Source of the DNA: an uncultured Bacilli bacterium
GTDB lineage: Bacteria > Bacillota_I > Bacilli_A > RF39 > UBA660
NCBI GenBank assembly: GCA_934122215.1
Contig: CAKOWF010000002.1
Coordinates: forward strand, 1-54,034
Reading direction: 5' to 3'
DNA: 54,034 nucleotides
A program made the position numbers and the translations under genes. Below, piece after piece: positions 41,729 through 49,433 of the stretch (positions within the stretch are counted from its first letter, which is position 1; each line of letters opens with the position of its first letter). The notes beneath the pieces are model-generated. The model did not search any database, was not told the DNA's origin, and saw only the letters and a program-made list of their open reading frames with translations.

Positions 41729-44323
41729 GTGAAAAATGGATTAACAAAAGAAGAAGTAATAAAGAATAGGGAACAATATGGTAGTAATGCATTAGAAAAT
41801 ATAGATAAAATAAGTTTTTTAAAAAAATTACTAGAATCACTCGGAGATCCAATAATTAGAATATTAATAATAGCTTTGGGAATCAAAATGGTATTTTTAA
41901 TAAAAGACTTTGATTGGTATGAAACAGTAGGTATTGTAATAGCTATTTTTATAGCTTCCTTTATATCAACAATATCAGAATATGGAAGTGAGCAAGCTTT
42001 TCAAAAATTACAAATGGAAGCTTCCAAAATAAAGTGCAAAGTTAAAAGAAATAAAATAGTAGAAGAAATATCAATAAAAGATGTAGTAGTAAATGATATT
42101 GTAGTATTAGAAACAGGAGATAAAATACCAGCAGATGGATATCTAATTGAAGGAGAAATAACAGTAGATGAATCATCACTAACTGGTGAAACAAAAGAAG
42201 TAAGAAAATTATCATCAACTACTAGACTAGAAAAAAATAGACTATATAGAGGTAGTGTTGTATATTCAAAATCAGGTTTAATGTTAGTAACAGAAGTAGG
42301 AAATAATACCTTATATGGTAAATTGGCTAAAGAGGTATCAGAAAAATCACCTGATAGTCCACTTAAAATAAGACTAAGACATTTAGCCAAAATAATAAGC
42401 AATATAGGATATGTTGGAGCATTTTTAGTATCAGTTTCATATCTTTTTTCTGCAATAGTTTTAAAAAATAATTTTGATATAAATTTAATAAAAGAAACAG
42501 TAACTAATATTCCATTAATGATAGGATATATTTTATATGCTTTAACTTTATCAGTAACAATAATAGTAGTAGCAGTACCAGAAGGACTACCTATGATGAT
42601 CACTTTAGTACTTTCTTCAAACATGAAAAGGATGTTAAAAAATAATGTATTAGTTAGAAAATTAGTAGGTATAGAAACAGCAGGTAGTTTAAATATTCTA
42701 TTTACTGATAAAACAGGTACACTAACAAAAGGTAAACTAGAAGTATCATGTTTTGTAGATGCTGAGTTAAATGAATATAATAGTATATTAGATTTAAAAA
42801 AGTATAACAATTTAAGTAATATAGTTTTAAAATCAATATATTATAATACATCAAGTACCTTTTCTAATGGTTATATAACAGGTGGTAATAGTACAGATAA
42901 ATCAATACTAAAATTTATTCAAAAAAATCCAGAATTAAATTATGAAATAGTAAAAACAGAACCATTTTCAAGTAAAAATAAATATTCAAAATCAGTTATA
43001 AAAAAAGATAATCAATATGAATATTTAATAAAAGGTGCATATGAAAAAATATTACCTAAATGTAATAAATATTATACAAAAGGTGGTAATAAATTAAGTA
43101 TAAATAAAAATAAAATAGAAAATTATTTAAAAAGTATTACTAATAAAGGTATAAGAGTAATAGTATTAGCTACTGCAGGCAATGATAAATTTGATGACTT
43201 AACACTAGTAGGTATTATATGTATAAAAGATGAAATAAGAAATGAAGCCGTAGATGCTATAAAAATGATTAATGAAGCTCATATTCAAACTGTAATGATA
43301 ACAGGAGATAATAAAGAAACAGCGCTAAATATAGCTAAAGAAGTAGGTTTATACAAAGATAATGATGTTATATTAACTAGTGATGAATTAAATAATTTAT
43401 CCGATATAGAAATTAAAAATATATTACCAAAGTTAAAAGTAGTAGCTAGAGCTTTACCACAAGACAAAAGTAGACTAGTTAAAATAGCTTCATCTTTAGG
43501 ATTAGTAGTAGGTATGACAGGGGATGGAGTAAATGATGCCCCAGCACTTAAAAAGGCGGATATAGGCTTTGCTATGGGTTCAGGGACAGAGGTTGCTAAA
43601 GAAGCAAGTGATATCGTTATTTTAGATGATAATATTAAGTCTATAGCAGCGGCTATTTTATATGGTAGAACTATATTTAAAAGTATTAGAAAATTTATTA
43701 TATTTCAATTAACTGTTAATATATGTGCTGTAACTTTATCTATTATAGGACCTTTTATAGGTGTTGATACTCCAGTTACAGTTATTCAAATGTTATGGGT
43801 AAATATGGTGATGGATACTTTAGCCGGAATAGCATTCTCTTATGAACCACCATTATTAGAATATATGAAAGAATTTCCTAAAAAGAAAAATGAGCCTATA
43901 TTAAATAAATATATGATTCATGAAATATTATTTACAGGTGCTTATTCTTCAATACTTTGTATATTTTTTTTAAAGAGTAGTTTTATTCATCAATTATTTA
44001 GAAATGGTGTTAATGATGAATATTTTATGACAGCATTCTTTGGCCTATTTATATTTATATCTATTTTTAATGCTTTTAATGCTAGAACAGTTAGAATTAA
44101 TTTATTAGCTAATATTATTAAAAATAAAGTATTTTTATTTACTATATTATTTATAACTATAGTTCAATTAGTTTTAATTTATTTTGGTGGTGAATTATTT
44201 AGAACAGCAGGTCTTACTATTAGTGAATTAGAAATAATGATTTTGATAGCTGCTACTGTAATACCTGTTGATTGGCTAAGAAAAACTACATTAAGACATA
44301 GAGGAATAATAGGCGGAGTTTAA
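41729..44323 (+). CDS. P-type Ca2+-transporting ATPase (P2B/PMCA type)
   Basis: This is a cation pump of the P2 family that uses ATP to export calcium. The phosphorylation site is FTDKTGTLTKG near residue 330, the TGES-type loop is SSLTGETKEV, the hinge is MTGDGVNDAPALKKADIGFA, and VPEGLPMMITL in TM4 is the ion site. About ten membrane helices are visible, including four at the C-terminus. The GTG at 41729 is chosen because TAGGTGATAAT precedes it, giving 865 aa. Na+/K+ specificity is unlikely, but the ion remains an inference. Confidence 0.92.
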   Translation: MKNGLTKEEVIKNREQYGSNALENIDKISFLKKLLESLGDPIIRILIIALGIKMVFLIKDFDWYETVGIVIAIFIASFISTISEYGSEQAFQKLQMEASKIKCKVKRNKIVEEISIKDVVVNDIVVLETGDKIPADGYLIEGEITVDESSLTGETKEVRKLSSTTRLEKNRLYRGSVVYSKSGLMLVTEVGNNTLYGKLAKEVSEKSPDSPLKIRLRHLAKIISNIGYVGAFLVSVSYLFSAIVLKNNFDINLIKETVTNIPLMIGYILYALTLSVTIIVVAVPEGLPMMITLVLSSNMKRMLKNNVLVRKLVGIETAGSLNILFTDKTGTLTKGKLEVSCFVDAELNEYNSILDLKKYNNLSNIVLKSIYYNTSSTFSNGYITGGNSTDKSILKFIQKNPELNYEIVKTEPFSSKNKYSKSVIKKDNQYEYLIKGAYEKILPKCNKYYTKGGNKLSINKNKIENYLKSITNKGIRVIVLATAGNDKFDDLTLVGIICIKDEIRNEAVDAIKMINEAHIQTVMITGDNKETALNIAKEVGLYKDNDVILTSDELNNLSDIEIKNILPKLKVVARALPQDKSRLVKIASSLGLVVGMTGDGVNDAPALKKADIGFAMGSGTEVAKEASDIVILDDNIKSIAAAILYGRTIFKSIRKFIIFQLTVNICAVTLSIIGPFIGVDTPVTVIQMLWVNMVMDTLAGIAFSYEPPLLEYMKEFPKKKNEPILNKYMIHEILFTGAYSSILCIFFLKSSFIHQLFRNGVNDEYFMTAFFGLFIFISIFNAFNARTVRINLLANIIKNKVFLFTILFITIVQLVLIYFGGELFRTAGLTISELEIMILIAATVIPVDWLRKTTLRHRGIIGGV

Positions 44324-44340
44324 TAAATGTCGGTAATGAT

Positions 44341-44369
44341 TTGAAATATATATTATTTTATTATATAAT
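44341..44369 (+). promoter_or_regulatory. Promoter of the AbiEi-like gene
   Basis: TTGAAA (44341-44346) and TATAAT (44364-44369) have a 17-bp spacer. The predicted transcript starts near 44376, at or just before the GGTGAT ribosome binding site, and the ATG is at 44385. Confidence 0.65.
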
Positions 44370-44384
44370 GTATTTGGTGATATT

Positions 44385-44927
44385 ATGATTTACTTATATA
44401 AAGATTTAACTACGTTAGGTAAAAATGATTTTAATATTAAAAAAATGGTGGAAAGAGAAGAATTATATATGATAAAAAAGGGTATTTATAGTACTACTAA
44501 AGACTATAATTATTTAGAGTTAATAGCTAAAAAACATCCAAATGTCATATTTACACTTTATACAGCTTGTCATTGTTATGGTTTAATTAAGGATAATATA
44601 GTTCCATACACTATAGTAACTAAACAAAAAGATAGAAAAATATTAGATGAAAATGTTAAGCAAATATTTATGACAGATTCTTTATATTCTATAGGTATGA
44701 ATAAAGTTAAATATTTGGGCTTTGATATTAAAATATATAATTTAGAGAGATTATTAATAGAAGTGCTTAGAAATAAAAAGAATATTGATTTTGAATTATA
44801 TAAAGAAATAATTAATGGTTATAAAAAAATAAGTAAATTATTAAATAGAAGTAAAATAGATGAGTATATTTCTTATTTTAAAGATCCAAAAATTATTTAT
44901 CGATTAGAAAATGATTTGTTTAATTAG
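44385..44927 (+). CDS. AbiEi-like antitoxin-family protein (orphan)
   Basis: AbiEi proteins are winged-helix antitoxin/repressors of type IV toxin-antitoxin and phage-defence systems, normally paired with the nucleotidyltransferase AbiEii. The N-terminal region KKMVEREELYMIKKGIYSTT, with HPNVIFTLYTACHCYGL following, fits the winged-helix domain, and YNLERLLIEVLRNKK fits the C-terminal part. It is 180 aa long. It has its own promoter and terminator, and no AbiEii toxin gene is next to it or in the window. It could be a solitary transcription factor, or its partner could lie elsewhere. Confidence 0.7.
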   Translation: MIYLYKDLTTLGKNDFNIKKMVEREELYMIKKGIYSTTKDYNYLELIAKKHPNVIFTLYTACHCYGLIKDNIVPYTIVTKQKDRKILDENVKQIFMTDSLYSIGMNKVKYLGFDIKIYNLERLLIEVLRNKKNIDFELYKEIINGYKKISKLLNRSKIDEYISYFKDPKIIYRLENDLFN

Positions 44928-44955
44928 ATAGTTACAAAATATAACTATCTTTTTT
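44927..44955 (+). terminator. Intrinsic terminator after the AbiEi-like gene
   Basis: An eight-bp stem, GATAGTTA / TAACTATC, with a seven-base loop is followed by six T. Confidence 0.8.
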
Positions 44956-44985
44956 CCATATTTTTCCAAAAAACGACAAATTTTA

Positions 44986-45014
44986 TTGAAAGAAGAAGTA
45001 AATTGTGCTAGTAT
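44986..45014 (+). promoter_or_regulatory. Promoter of agrA-agrC
   Basis: TTGAAA (44986-44991) and TAGTAT (45009-45014) have a 17-bp spacer. No LytTR half-site pair was found upstream, so agrAC looks constitutive rather than autoinduced. The sequence GCTAGTAT recurs before the second cold-shock gene. Confidence 0.6.
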
Positions 45015-45054
45015 TAAAAAGTAGTGGTAACTAATAGTAAACTGGGTGATATAT

Positions 45055-45771
45055 GTGTTTGAATTTATTGTTTGTGATGACCAAGTAATGTTTTCAAAGG
45101 GTATTGTCAAGTTAATTGACAGTATTTTTATGAAAAATTCTTTTGATTATACTATTAAATCATTTTCTAATTATGATGATAACTTTGAAGAAATAATTAA
45201 AAGAAAAGGTTCAAAGATATATATTTTAGATATAGAATTAAACAATGGTATATCAGGTATTGATATAGCAAGAAAAATCAGAGAGTATGATTGGAACAGT
45301 ACAATTATTATGCTAACATCACATAGTGAGATGGGATATGATGTTTTAAAAGCTCAAATAATGGTTCTGGATTTTATATCTAAATTTGAAGATTATAAAT
45401 TAAGACTTACTCAATTGATAGAAAAAATTATAGAAAAAGAAAATATAAAAGGAGTAATTCATTATACAAATAAAGGATATAGTTATCGAATAGATATATC
45501 AAATATTTTATATATAGTAAAAGAACCACTAGGAAGAAAGTGTAAGGTTGTTACTATTAATGGAGAATATGATATTACTTGTACATTAAGTGAAATAATG
45601 ACTAGATTAGATGAAAATTTTTATTTAACGCATAGAAGTTGTATAGTTAATACAGCACATATTGAACATGTTGATTGGACCAATGGGATTATTATTTTTG
45701 ATAAGGGTCAAGAAATCAATTTGTTGTCAAGAGAGAGGAAAAAGGGATTGAAAAATTATGTTAATGTTTAG
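45055..45771 (+). CDS. agrA: AgrA-like LytTR response regulator
   Basis: The receiver domain begins FEFIVCDDQVMFS, with the acidic pair intact, and the phosphorylated Asp is D59 in YILDIELNNGISG. This is the same residue number as in S. aureus AgrA. The LytTR DNA-binding domain covers about residues 135-238, with LTHRSCIVNTAHIEHVD and the C-terminal LLSRERKKGLKNY. The start is GTG at 45055, preferred over GTG 45046 because GGGTGAT is then correctly placed. The length is about 238 aa. agrC overlaps its end by 14 bases. It is the expected cytoplasmic partner of AgrC. Confidence 0.92.
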   Translation: MFEFIVCDDQVMFSKGIVKLIDSIFMKNSFDYTIKSFSNYDDNFEEIIKRKGSKIYILDIELNNGISGIDIARKIREYDWNSTIIMLTSHSEMGYDVLKAQIMVLDFISKFEDYKLRLTQLIEKIIEKENIKGVIHYTNKGYSYRIDISNILYIVKEPLGRKCKVVTINGEYDITCTLSEIMTRLDENFYLTHRSCIVNTAHIEHVDWTNGIIIFDKGQEINLLSRERKKGLKNYVNV

Positions 45772-47068
45772 TATGTACATTGTTGGGGTAGTATATAATT
45801 TGCTGTACTGTTATTTGTTTTGTAAGTATGTATTAAAAGAAAAATTTAGAGTAAATAAAAGAATGGTAGTAATTAGTTGTATATTTTCTATATTTTTATG
45901 CTTAAATTTTTATTATAACAAAACACCACTTAAACCTTTTGTTTCACATATAATATTTTTTGCTGCTATAAAAATATCATATAATGATACATTAATTAAG
46001 TCTTTAATTGGATTACTGATTTCATTTATAATTGTATCTATCAGTGAACTTATTTTTAGTTTATTGTTTGTTAATTTAATTGGAATAAAATTAGATTTCT
46101 TAAATACTACGGCATCTGGTTTTATATTTGGAAATTTTCAAATAATTGTTATAGGAATTATTATGTGTAATATTAGAAAAATAAAAAACGTATTTTATAA
46201 TATAATAATTAATACAGGAAAAGATAATGGTTATAGCTTATTATTTTTTGTAATATTAAGTTTATCAATTGTAACATTTATTTTATATGAAAATATGAAT
46301 AGTAGTAATTCAATTACATATATAATTTTAATAAATCTATTTTTTATAAGTGTATATGTATTTATGATAGGTTTCTTTGTTCAAAAGTCAAATAATAACA
46401 AATTAACTAATAAATACGATCAATTAATTGATTATTCAAAAACTTATGAACAAGAACTAGTTAAGAGAAGTAAAAAACAACATGAATATAAAAATCAACT
46501 AGTAATTATTAAAAGTATGATTGAAGATAATGATGCTGATGTAATCGATTATATAAATGGCATATTACATGACAATGATAAAAATAAAGATACAAAGTGG
46601 TTGACTAGATTAACTAATATACCTTTAGGTGGTTTAAAAGGATTAATATATTATAAAATTAATGAAATGATTTCAAAAGGTATTGATGTAAATTTGGAAG
46701 TTGCTGAATCTTTAAATAAAAAGTCATTGTGGAAAAATTATTCAGAAAATTCTCATGATATAAGTAAAATCATAGGTGTATATATTGATAATGCTATAGA
46801 AGCTGCTAGTTTATCTACAAGCAAAGAAGTAGAAATACAATTTTATTTAGAAAATAATAATATTGTATTATGCTTGGGTAATACTTTTGTTGGAAATATT
46901 GATTTATCAAAGATAGATGCTGAAGGGTATAGTACTAAAGGTAATAATAGAGGTTATGGATTACCATTAGCTAAAGATTTATTAACAAAGCATAGTGACA
47001 TATTAGAAAGTGAAAGAACTATAATACATAATTATTATGTACAAAATTTAATGATAAAAATAAAATAA
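45758..47068 (+). CDS. agrC: AgrC-like quorum-sensing histidine kinase
   Basis: This HPK10-family receptor for an autoinducing peptide has about six N-terminal membrane helices (residues 1-210). A linker and the H-box KKQHEYKNQLVIIKSMIE follow, with phosphoacceptor His242. The GHKL ATPase has the N-box IIGVYIDNAIEAASLS and the G-box NRGYGLPLAKDLLTKH. It is 436 aa long. All catalytic residues are present, unlike the two 7TM kinases elsewhere in the window. The order agrA-agrC, transcribed convergently with agrD-agrB, is unlike the usual agrBDCA operon. Confidence 0.92.
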   Translation: MLMFSMYIVGVVYNLLYCYLFCKYVLKEKFRVNKRMVVISCIFSIFLCLNFYYNKTPLKPFVSHIIFFAAIKISYNDTLIKSLIGLLISFIIVSISELIFSLLFVNLIGIKLDFLNTTASGFIFGNFQIIVIGIIMCNIRKIKNVFYNIIINTGKDNGYSLLFFVILSLSIVTFILYENMNSSNSITYIILINLFFISVYVFMIGFFVQKSNNNKLTNKYDQLIDYSKTYEQELVKRSKKQHEYKNQLVIIKSMIEDNDADVIDYINGILHDNDKNKDTKWLTRLTNIPLGGLKGLIYYKINEMISKGIDVNLEVAESLNKKSLWKNYSENSHDISKIIGVYIDNAIEAASLSTSKEVEIQFYLENNNIVLCLGNTFVGNIDLSKIDAEGYSTKGNNRGYGLPLAKDLLTKHSDILESERTIIHNYYVQNLMIKIK

Positions 47069-47093
47069 AAATGGTACAAACCATTTTTATTTT
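47062..47093. terminator. Bidirectional terminator between agrC and agrD
   Basis: A perfect 14-bp inverted repeat, AAAATAAAAATGGT (47062-47075) and its complement (47080-47093), with a four-base loop has T runs on both strands. It serves agrC on the plus strand and agrD on the minus strand. Confidence 0.8.
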
Positions 47094-47108
47094 ATATAGA
47101 AGAACATG

Positions 47109-47234
47109 TTATTTTTCAATTATGCTTTTTGGACATTCTGGTTCATCAATAAAGAATGCTATGCAACCATTAGCTCCTAAAGTACTAACTGCCCCACCTA
47201 GAAGTCCTAAAACTGATGCAAATAATTTTAACAT
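47109..47234 (-). CDS. agrD: AgrD autoinducing peptide precursor
   Basis: This 41-codon gene has an excellent ribosome binding site (AAAGGAGGTGGAGAA) before the ATG at 47234. The product has the three AgrD parts. Residues 1-21 are an amphipathic leader (MLKLFASVLGLLGGAVSTLG), the signal core is NGCIAFFI, and the charged recognition tail is DEPECPKSIIEK. The ring Cys is Cys24. Aligning the tail to S. aureus (DEVEVPKEL) or C. perfringens (YQPEEPKS) sequences from memory puts cleavage after Ile29, giving a six-residue ring CIAFFI. Cleavage after Phe28 would give the usual five. A second Cys (Cys34) in the tail is unusual. agrB lies 23 bases upstream on the same strand, so the order is agrB-agrD. 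Confidence 0.9.
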   Translation of the reverse strand: MLKLFASVLGLLGGAVSTLGANGCIAFFIDEPECPKSIIEK

Positions 47235-47257
47235 TTCTCCACCTCCTTTATATATAT

Positions 47258-47866
47258 CTAAACATTACTGTTTAAACCATAGTTTTTATAATTTTTATAA
47301 GGAAGATTAAATATCTTATAAGTTAATGGATTAATTAATATAACCTCTGTAAAAATACCAAATAATATTAAATTAGTAATAGTATTAGTAGTAAAGAAAG
47401 AAATAATCAATAAAATTAAAGTATTAATACTAGTTATTACTTTATATATAATCCTTTTTTTTCTATTAATTAAAGGCCTTTTATATGTATCAGAAGGTGC
47501 ATATAAAATTATAAGAATAAACAATATAAGACTTATAATGATATGTAATGACAATGGAATGAATAATAATTTAGAAATATATGGAAAAATAACAAACATA
47601 ATTGTAGAAGAAATCCAACAATCAATACTTCTTTTCGCATGTATTCCAAAACCTGTCAATCTTAATATGTTAAATGTAATCAACATAATAAGCATTTCAT
47701 TAAATAAGTTTAATATAATACACAATATAGAAATAACAATTAACTTAGTCATAGATAAATAAATACCTTCTAGACCATATCTAATTTCTTCAAGTTGTGT
47801 ATCACTATAATCAGGATAGTATTTTTTAATACTATTCATAGAAAAATTTAAACATATATTTTTCAT
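47258..47866 (-). CDS. agrB: AgrB accessory gene regulator protease
   Basis: AgrB is the integral-membrane cysteine endopeptidase that removes the AgrD tail and forms the thiolactone. The catalytic pair is His76 and Cys83 in TGFGIHAKRSIDCWIS, with the family H-x6-C spacing. Several membrane helices are visible (about 43-68, 85-130 and 148-180). It is 202 aa long. The start at 47866 follows AAAGGAGAATTAA. It is transcribed away from the cold-shock/regulator operon, from which it is separated by 219 bases. Confidence 0.94.
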   Translation of the reverse strand: MKNICLNFSMNSIKKYYPDYSDTQLEEIRYGLEGIYLSMTKLIVISILCIILNLFNEMLIMLITFNILRLTGFGIHAKRSIDCWISSTIMFVIFPYISKLLFIPLSLHIIISLILFILIILYAPSDTYKRPLINRKKRIIYKVITSINTLILLIISFFTTNTITNLILFGIFTEVILINPLTYKIFNLPYKNYKNYGLNSNV

Positions 47867-47903
47867 TTAATTCTCCTTTACATCTCTAGAATACATCAAA
47901 AAA

Positions 47904-47930
47904 AATGATAAAAATAAATCATCATTTTGA
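47904..47930 (-). promoter_or_regulatory. Hairpin with T tract in the agrB leader, possible attenuator
   Basis: Read on the minus strand, AAAATGAT and ATCATTTT form an eight-bp stem with an 11-base loop followed by several T. It lies about 40 bases before the agrB start. It could act as a leader terminator, but the stem is entirely weak pairs. Confidence 0.3.
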
Positions 47931-47985
47931 ATGTAAATAAGAACGTTTAAGATATAAAAAAAAATACATAAATTAATCATTAAAT

Positions 47986-48015
47986 ACCGTTTATGTACAA
48001 AAACATACAGTTCAT
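47986..48015 (+). promoter_or_regulatory. AgrA/LytTR-type direct repeat upstream of the cold-shock/regulator operon
   Basis: ACCGTTTAT (47986-47994) and ACAGTTCAT (48007-48015) both fit the LytTR half-site [TA][AC][CA]GTTN[AG][TG] perfectly. Their starts are 21 bp apart with a 12-bp spacer, the same geometry as the AgrA sites ACAGTTAAG and ACAGTTAGG at S. aureus P2. A -10-like TATGAT lies at 48044-48049, 37 bp after the start of the right repeat. The repeats point towards the cold-shock gene. Confidence 0.7.
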
Positions 48016-48085
48016 CACCATTTTAATAAATAATATGTCAAAATATGATATCTTTAAAATGTTCGCTAGTAGAAGGAGGCAGTAT

Positions 48086-48301
48086 ATGTTTGAAGGAAAA
48101 GTAATATGGTTTAATAACGAAAAAGGATATGGATTTATCCAATTTGAAGATAAAGAAGTATTTGTTCATTATAGCAGTATTTTAGATGATAATTATAAAA
48201 CTTTAATAAAAGACGAAAAAGTTACTTTTGATTTAAGACAAACAGAAAAAGGTCTTAGAGCAGTAAATGTAAAAAGCTTAAGCAAAATAGAAAGTAAGTG
48301 A
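48086..48301 (+). CDS. Cold-shock domain RNA chaperone (CspA family), first copy
   Basis: Cold-shock proteins bind single-stranded RNA and melt secondary structure. The 71-aa sequence has RNP1 as KGYGFIQF and RNP2 as VFVHYS. The start at 48086 follows AGAAGGAGGCAGTAT; the longer in-frame start at 47993 would overlap the LytTR repeat and lacks an RBS. It ends four bases before the second AgrA-like regulator, so the two are almost certainly cotranscribed and perhaps translationally coupled. Confidence 0.93.
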   Translation: MFEGKVIWFNNEKGYGFIQFEDKEVFVHYSSILDDNYKTLIKDEKVTFDLRQTEKGLRAVNVKSLSKIESK

Positions 48302-48305
48302 AATA

Positions 48306-49046
48306 ATGATTAATTTTATTATATATGAAGATGAAGAAAGAATGAGAAAAATATATAAAGAAGTAATCAACAAATTTTTTTATAATAACAATCAAAGTTA
48401 TAAAATAACAGAATTAGCAAGTTATGAAGAATATCAAAAAAATAAAATATCAGAAATAGAAGGAAAGAAAATATTTCTATTAGATATAGATGTTCCAGGA
48501 AAAACAGGATTAGAACTAGCACGTGAAATTAGAGAATCAAAAGATTGGCATAGTCAATTAATAGTAATAACAGCGAATGAAGATTTAAAAGAAGAAAGTT
48601 TAACTGGAAAAATGTTAATGCTAGATTTTATATCTAAGTGTGATGATATAAAAATTAAATTAAAAGAAACTATTATTCTAGCATTTAATATATTAAATTC
48701 AAGTAAATCAATACAAATAAAACAAAAAGGTGAAATATATCAAATAAATTATGAATCGATTCTATATATTGAAAAAAATTTAAATGATAATTATATTACA
48801 ATAGTAACAAAAAATGACAAAATAATATTTAAATGTAGTATTAATCATGCTGCTGATTATTTAAATAATGATCCTAGATTTATGAAAACACATAGAAGCT
48901 GTATTGTGAACTTATTAAATATAGAAAAATATGATTACGTTTCAAATATAATAAAATTTAACAACAAAACATCAATAGATTATATATCCAGAGAAAAGAA
49001 AAAAGAATTAAAAGAAAGACTATTAAATTACCAATTAAATAACTAA
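48306..49046 (+). CDS. Second AgrA-like LytTR response regulator, no adjacent kinase
   Basis: The receiver domain starts INFIIYEDEERMRKIY and has phospho-acceptor Asp60 in FLLDIDVPGKTGLELA. The LytTR domain ends with MKTHRSCIVNLLNIEKYDYV and DYISREKKKEL. It is 246 aa long. Overall similarity to the AgrA at 45055 (shared HRSCIVN and ISKxxD in the receiver) suggests a paralogue. It has no ribosome binding site better than AAGTGAAATA, within the end of the cold-shock gene. There is no dedicated sensor kinase, so AgrC may phosphorylate it or it may act unphosphorylated. Confidence 0.9.
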   Translation: MINFIIYEDEERMRKIYKEVINKFFYNNNQSYKITELASYEEYQKNKISEIEGKKIFLLDIDVPGKTGLELAREIRESKDWHSQLIVITANEDLKEESLTGKMLMLDFISKCDDIKIKLKETIILAFNILNSSKSIQIKQKGEIYQINYESILYIEKNLNDNYITIVTKNDKIIFKCSINHAADYLNNDPRFMKTHRSCIVNLLNIEKYDYVSNIIKFNNKTSIDYISREKKKELKERLLNYQLNN

Positions 49047-49112
49047 TACCAAAAAACACCAATTATAAACAATTTATCATTTTTTTTAAAAACAAATAGA
49101 TATTTATGCTAG

Positions 49113-49118
49113 TATAAT
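49113..49118 (+). promoter_or_regulatory. -10 element of the second cold-shock gene
   Basis: TATAAT in TGCTAGTATAATAG has no good -35 at 17 bp. The leader to the GTG start is about 45 bases, longer than the 8-16 bases seen for most genes here, as is typical of cold-shock genes. Confidence 0.45.
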
Positions 49119-49170
49119 AGTGCGCAAGTTTTGATATATCGATTTGTGATTTAGAAAGTGAGGTGCTAGT

Positions 49171-49383
49171 GTGATAGGTAAGGTTAAATGGTTTAATAAT
49201 GAAAAAGGGTTTGGATTTATTGAGTATAATGATAAAGAAGATATTTTTGTTCATTATTCATCTATAAGAACTGAGGGCTATAAAACTTTAGTAGAAGGTC
49301 AAAAAATTCAATTTGACTTAGTAAAAACTGATAAAGGTTTACAAGCAAAAAATGTAATAGAACTAGAAACTACTTTAATTTAG
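49171..49383 (+). CDS. Cold-shock domain RNA chaperone (CspA family), second copy
   Basis: The 70-aa protein has RNP1 KGFGFIEY and RNP2 IFVHYS and is clearly paralogous to the copy at 48086 (shared NNEKG, HYSSI, GYKTL-type and KGLxAxNV segments). It starts at GTG 49171 after GTGAGGTGCTAGT. It is monocistronic, with its own promoter and a terminator at its stop codon. The pair of cold-shock genes flanks the LytTR regulator. Confidence 0.93.
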   Translation: MIGKVKWFNNEKGFGFIEYNDKEDIFVHYSSIRTEGYKTLVEGQKIQFDLVKTDKGLQAKNVIELETTLI

Positions 49384-49404
49384 ATTGAAGTAGTTTTATT
49401 TTTA
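49369..49404 (+). terminator. Intrinsic terminator at the end of the second cold-shock gene
   Basis: ACTACTT and AAGTAGT pair around a 12-base loop containing the stop codon and are followed by TTTATTTTT. Confidence 0.65.
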
Positions 49405-49412
49405 TGATAGAA

Positions 49413-49418
49413 TATAAT
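49413..49418 (+). promoter_or_regulatory. -10 element of hpf
   Basis: TATAAT lies only 16-21 bases before the hpf start codon. No convincing -35 was found; an alternative -10, TATGAT, is at 49403-49408. Confidence 0.35.
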
Positions 49419-49433
49419 TGAGGAGATGATATG

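Noticed and set aside
42001..42810. Long 269-aa antisense ORF within the Ca2+ ATPase gene
   Set aside because: It is a shadow frame of a well-conserved P-type ATPase and has no recognisable domain.
44928..45054. LytTR autoinduction site before agrA
   Set aside because: No half-site matching the consensus on either strand was found, so autoregulation of agrAC is not claimed.
44385..45771. The AbiEi-like gene and agrA as a toxin-antitoxin pair
   Set aside because: The neighbouring gene is a clear AgrA response regulator, not a nucleotidyltransferase, and a terminator plus a separate promoter lie between them.
47071..47310. Plus-strand 79-aa ORF over agrD
   Set aside because: It is antisense to agrD and the start of agrB, has no ribosome binding site and no family likeness, whereas the minus-strand AgrD reading is complete.
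47993..48085. Upstream extension of the first cold-shock gene (31 extra residues)
   Set aside because: It would start inside the LytTR repeat region without a ribosome binding site, while the ATG at 48086 has AGGAGG and gives the normal cold-shock length.
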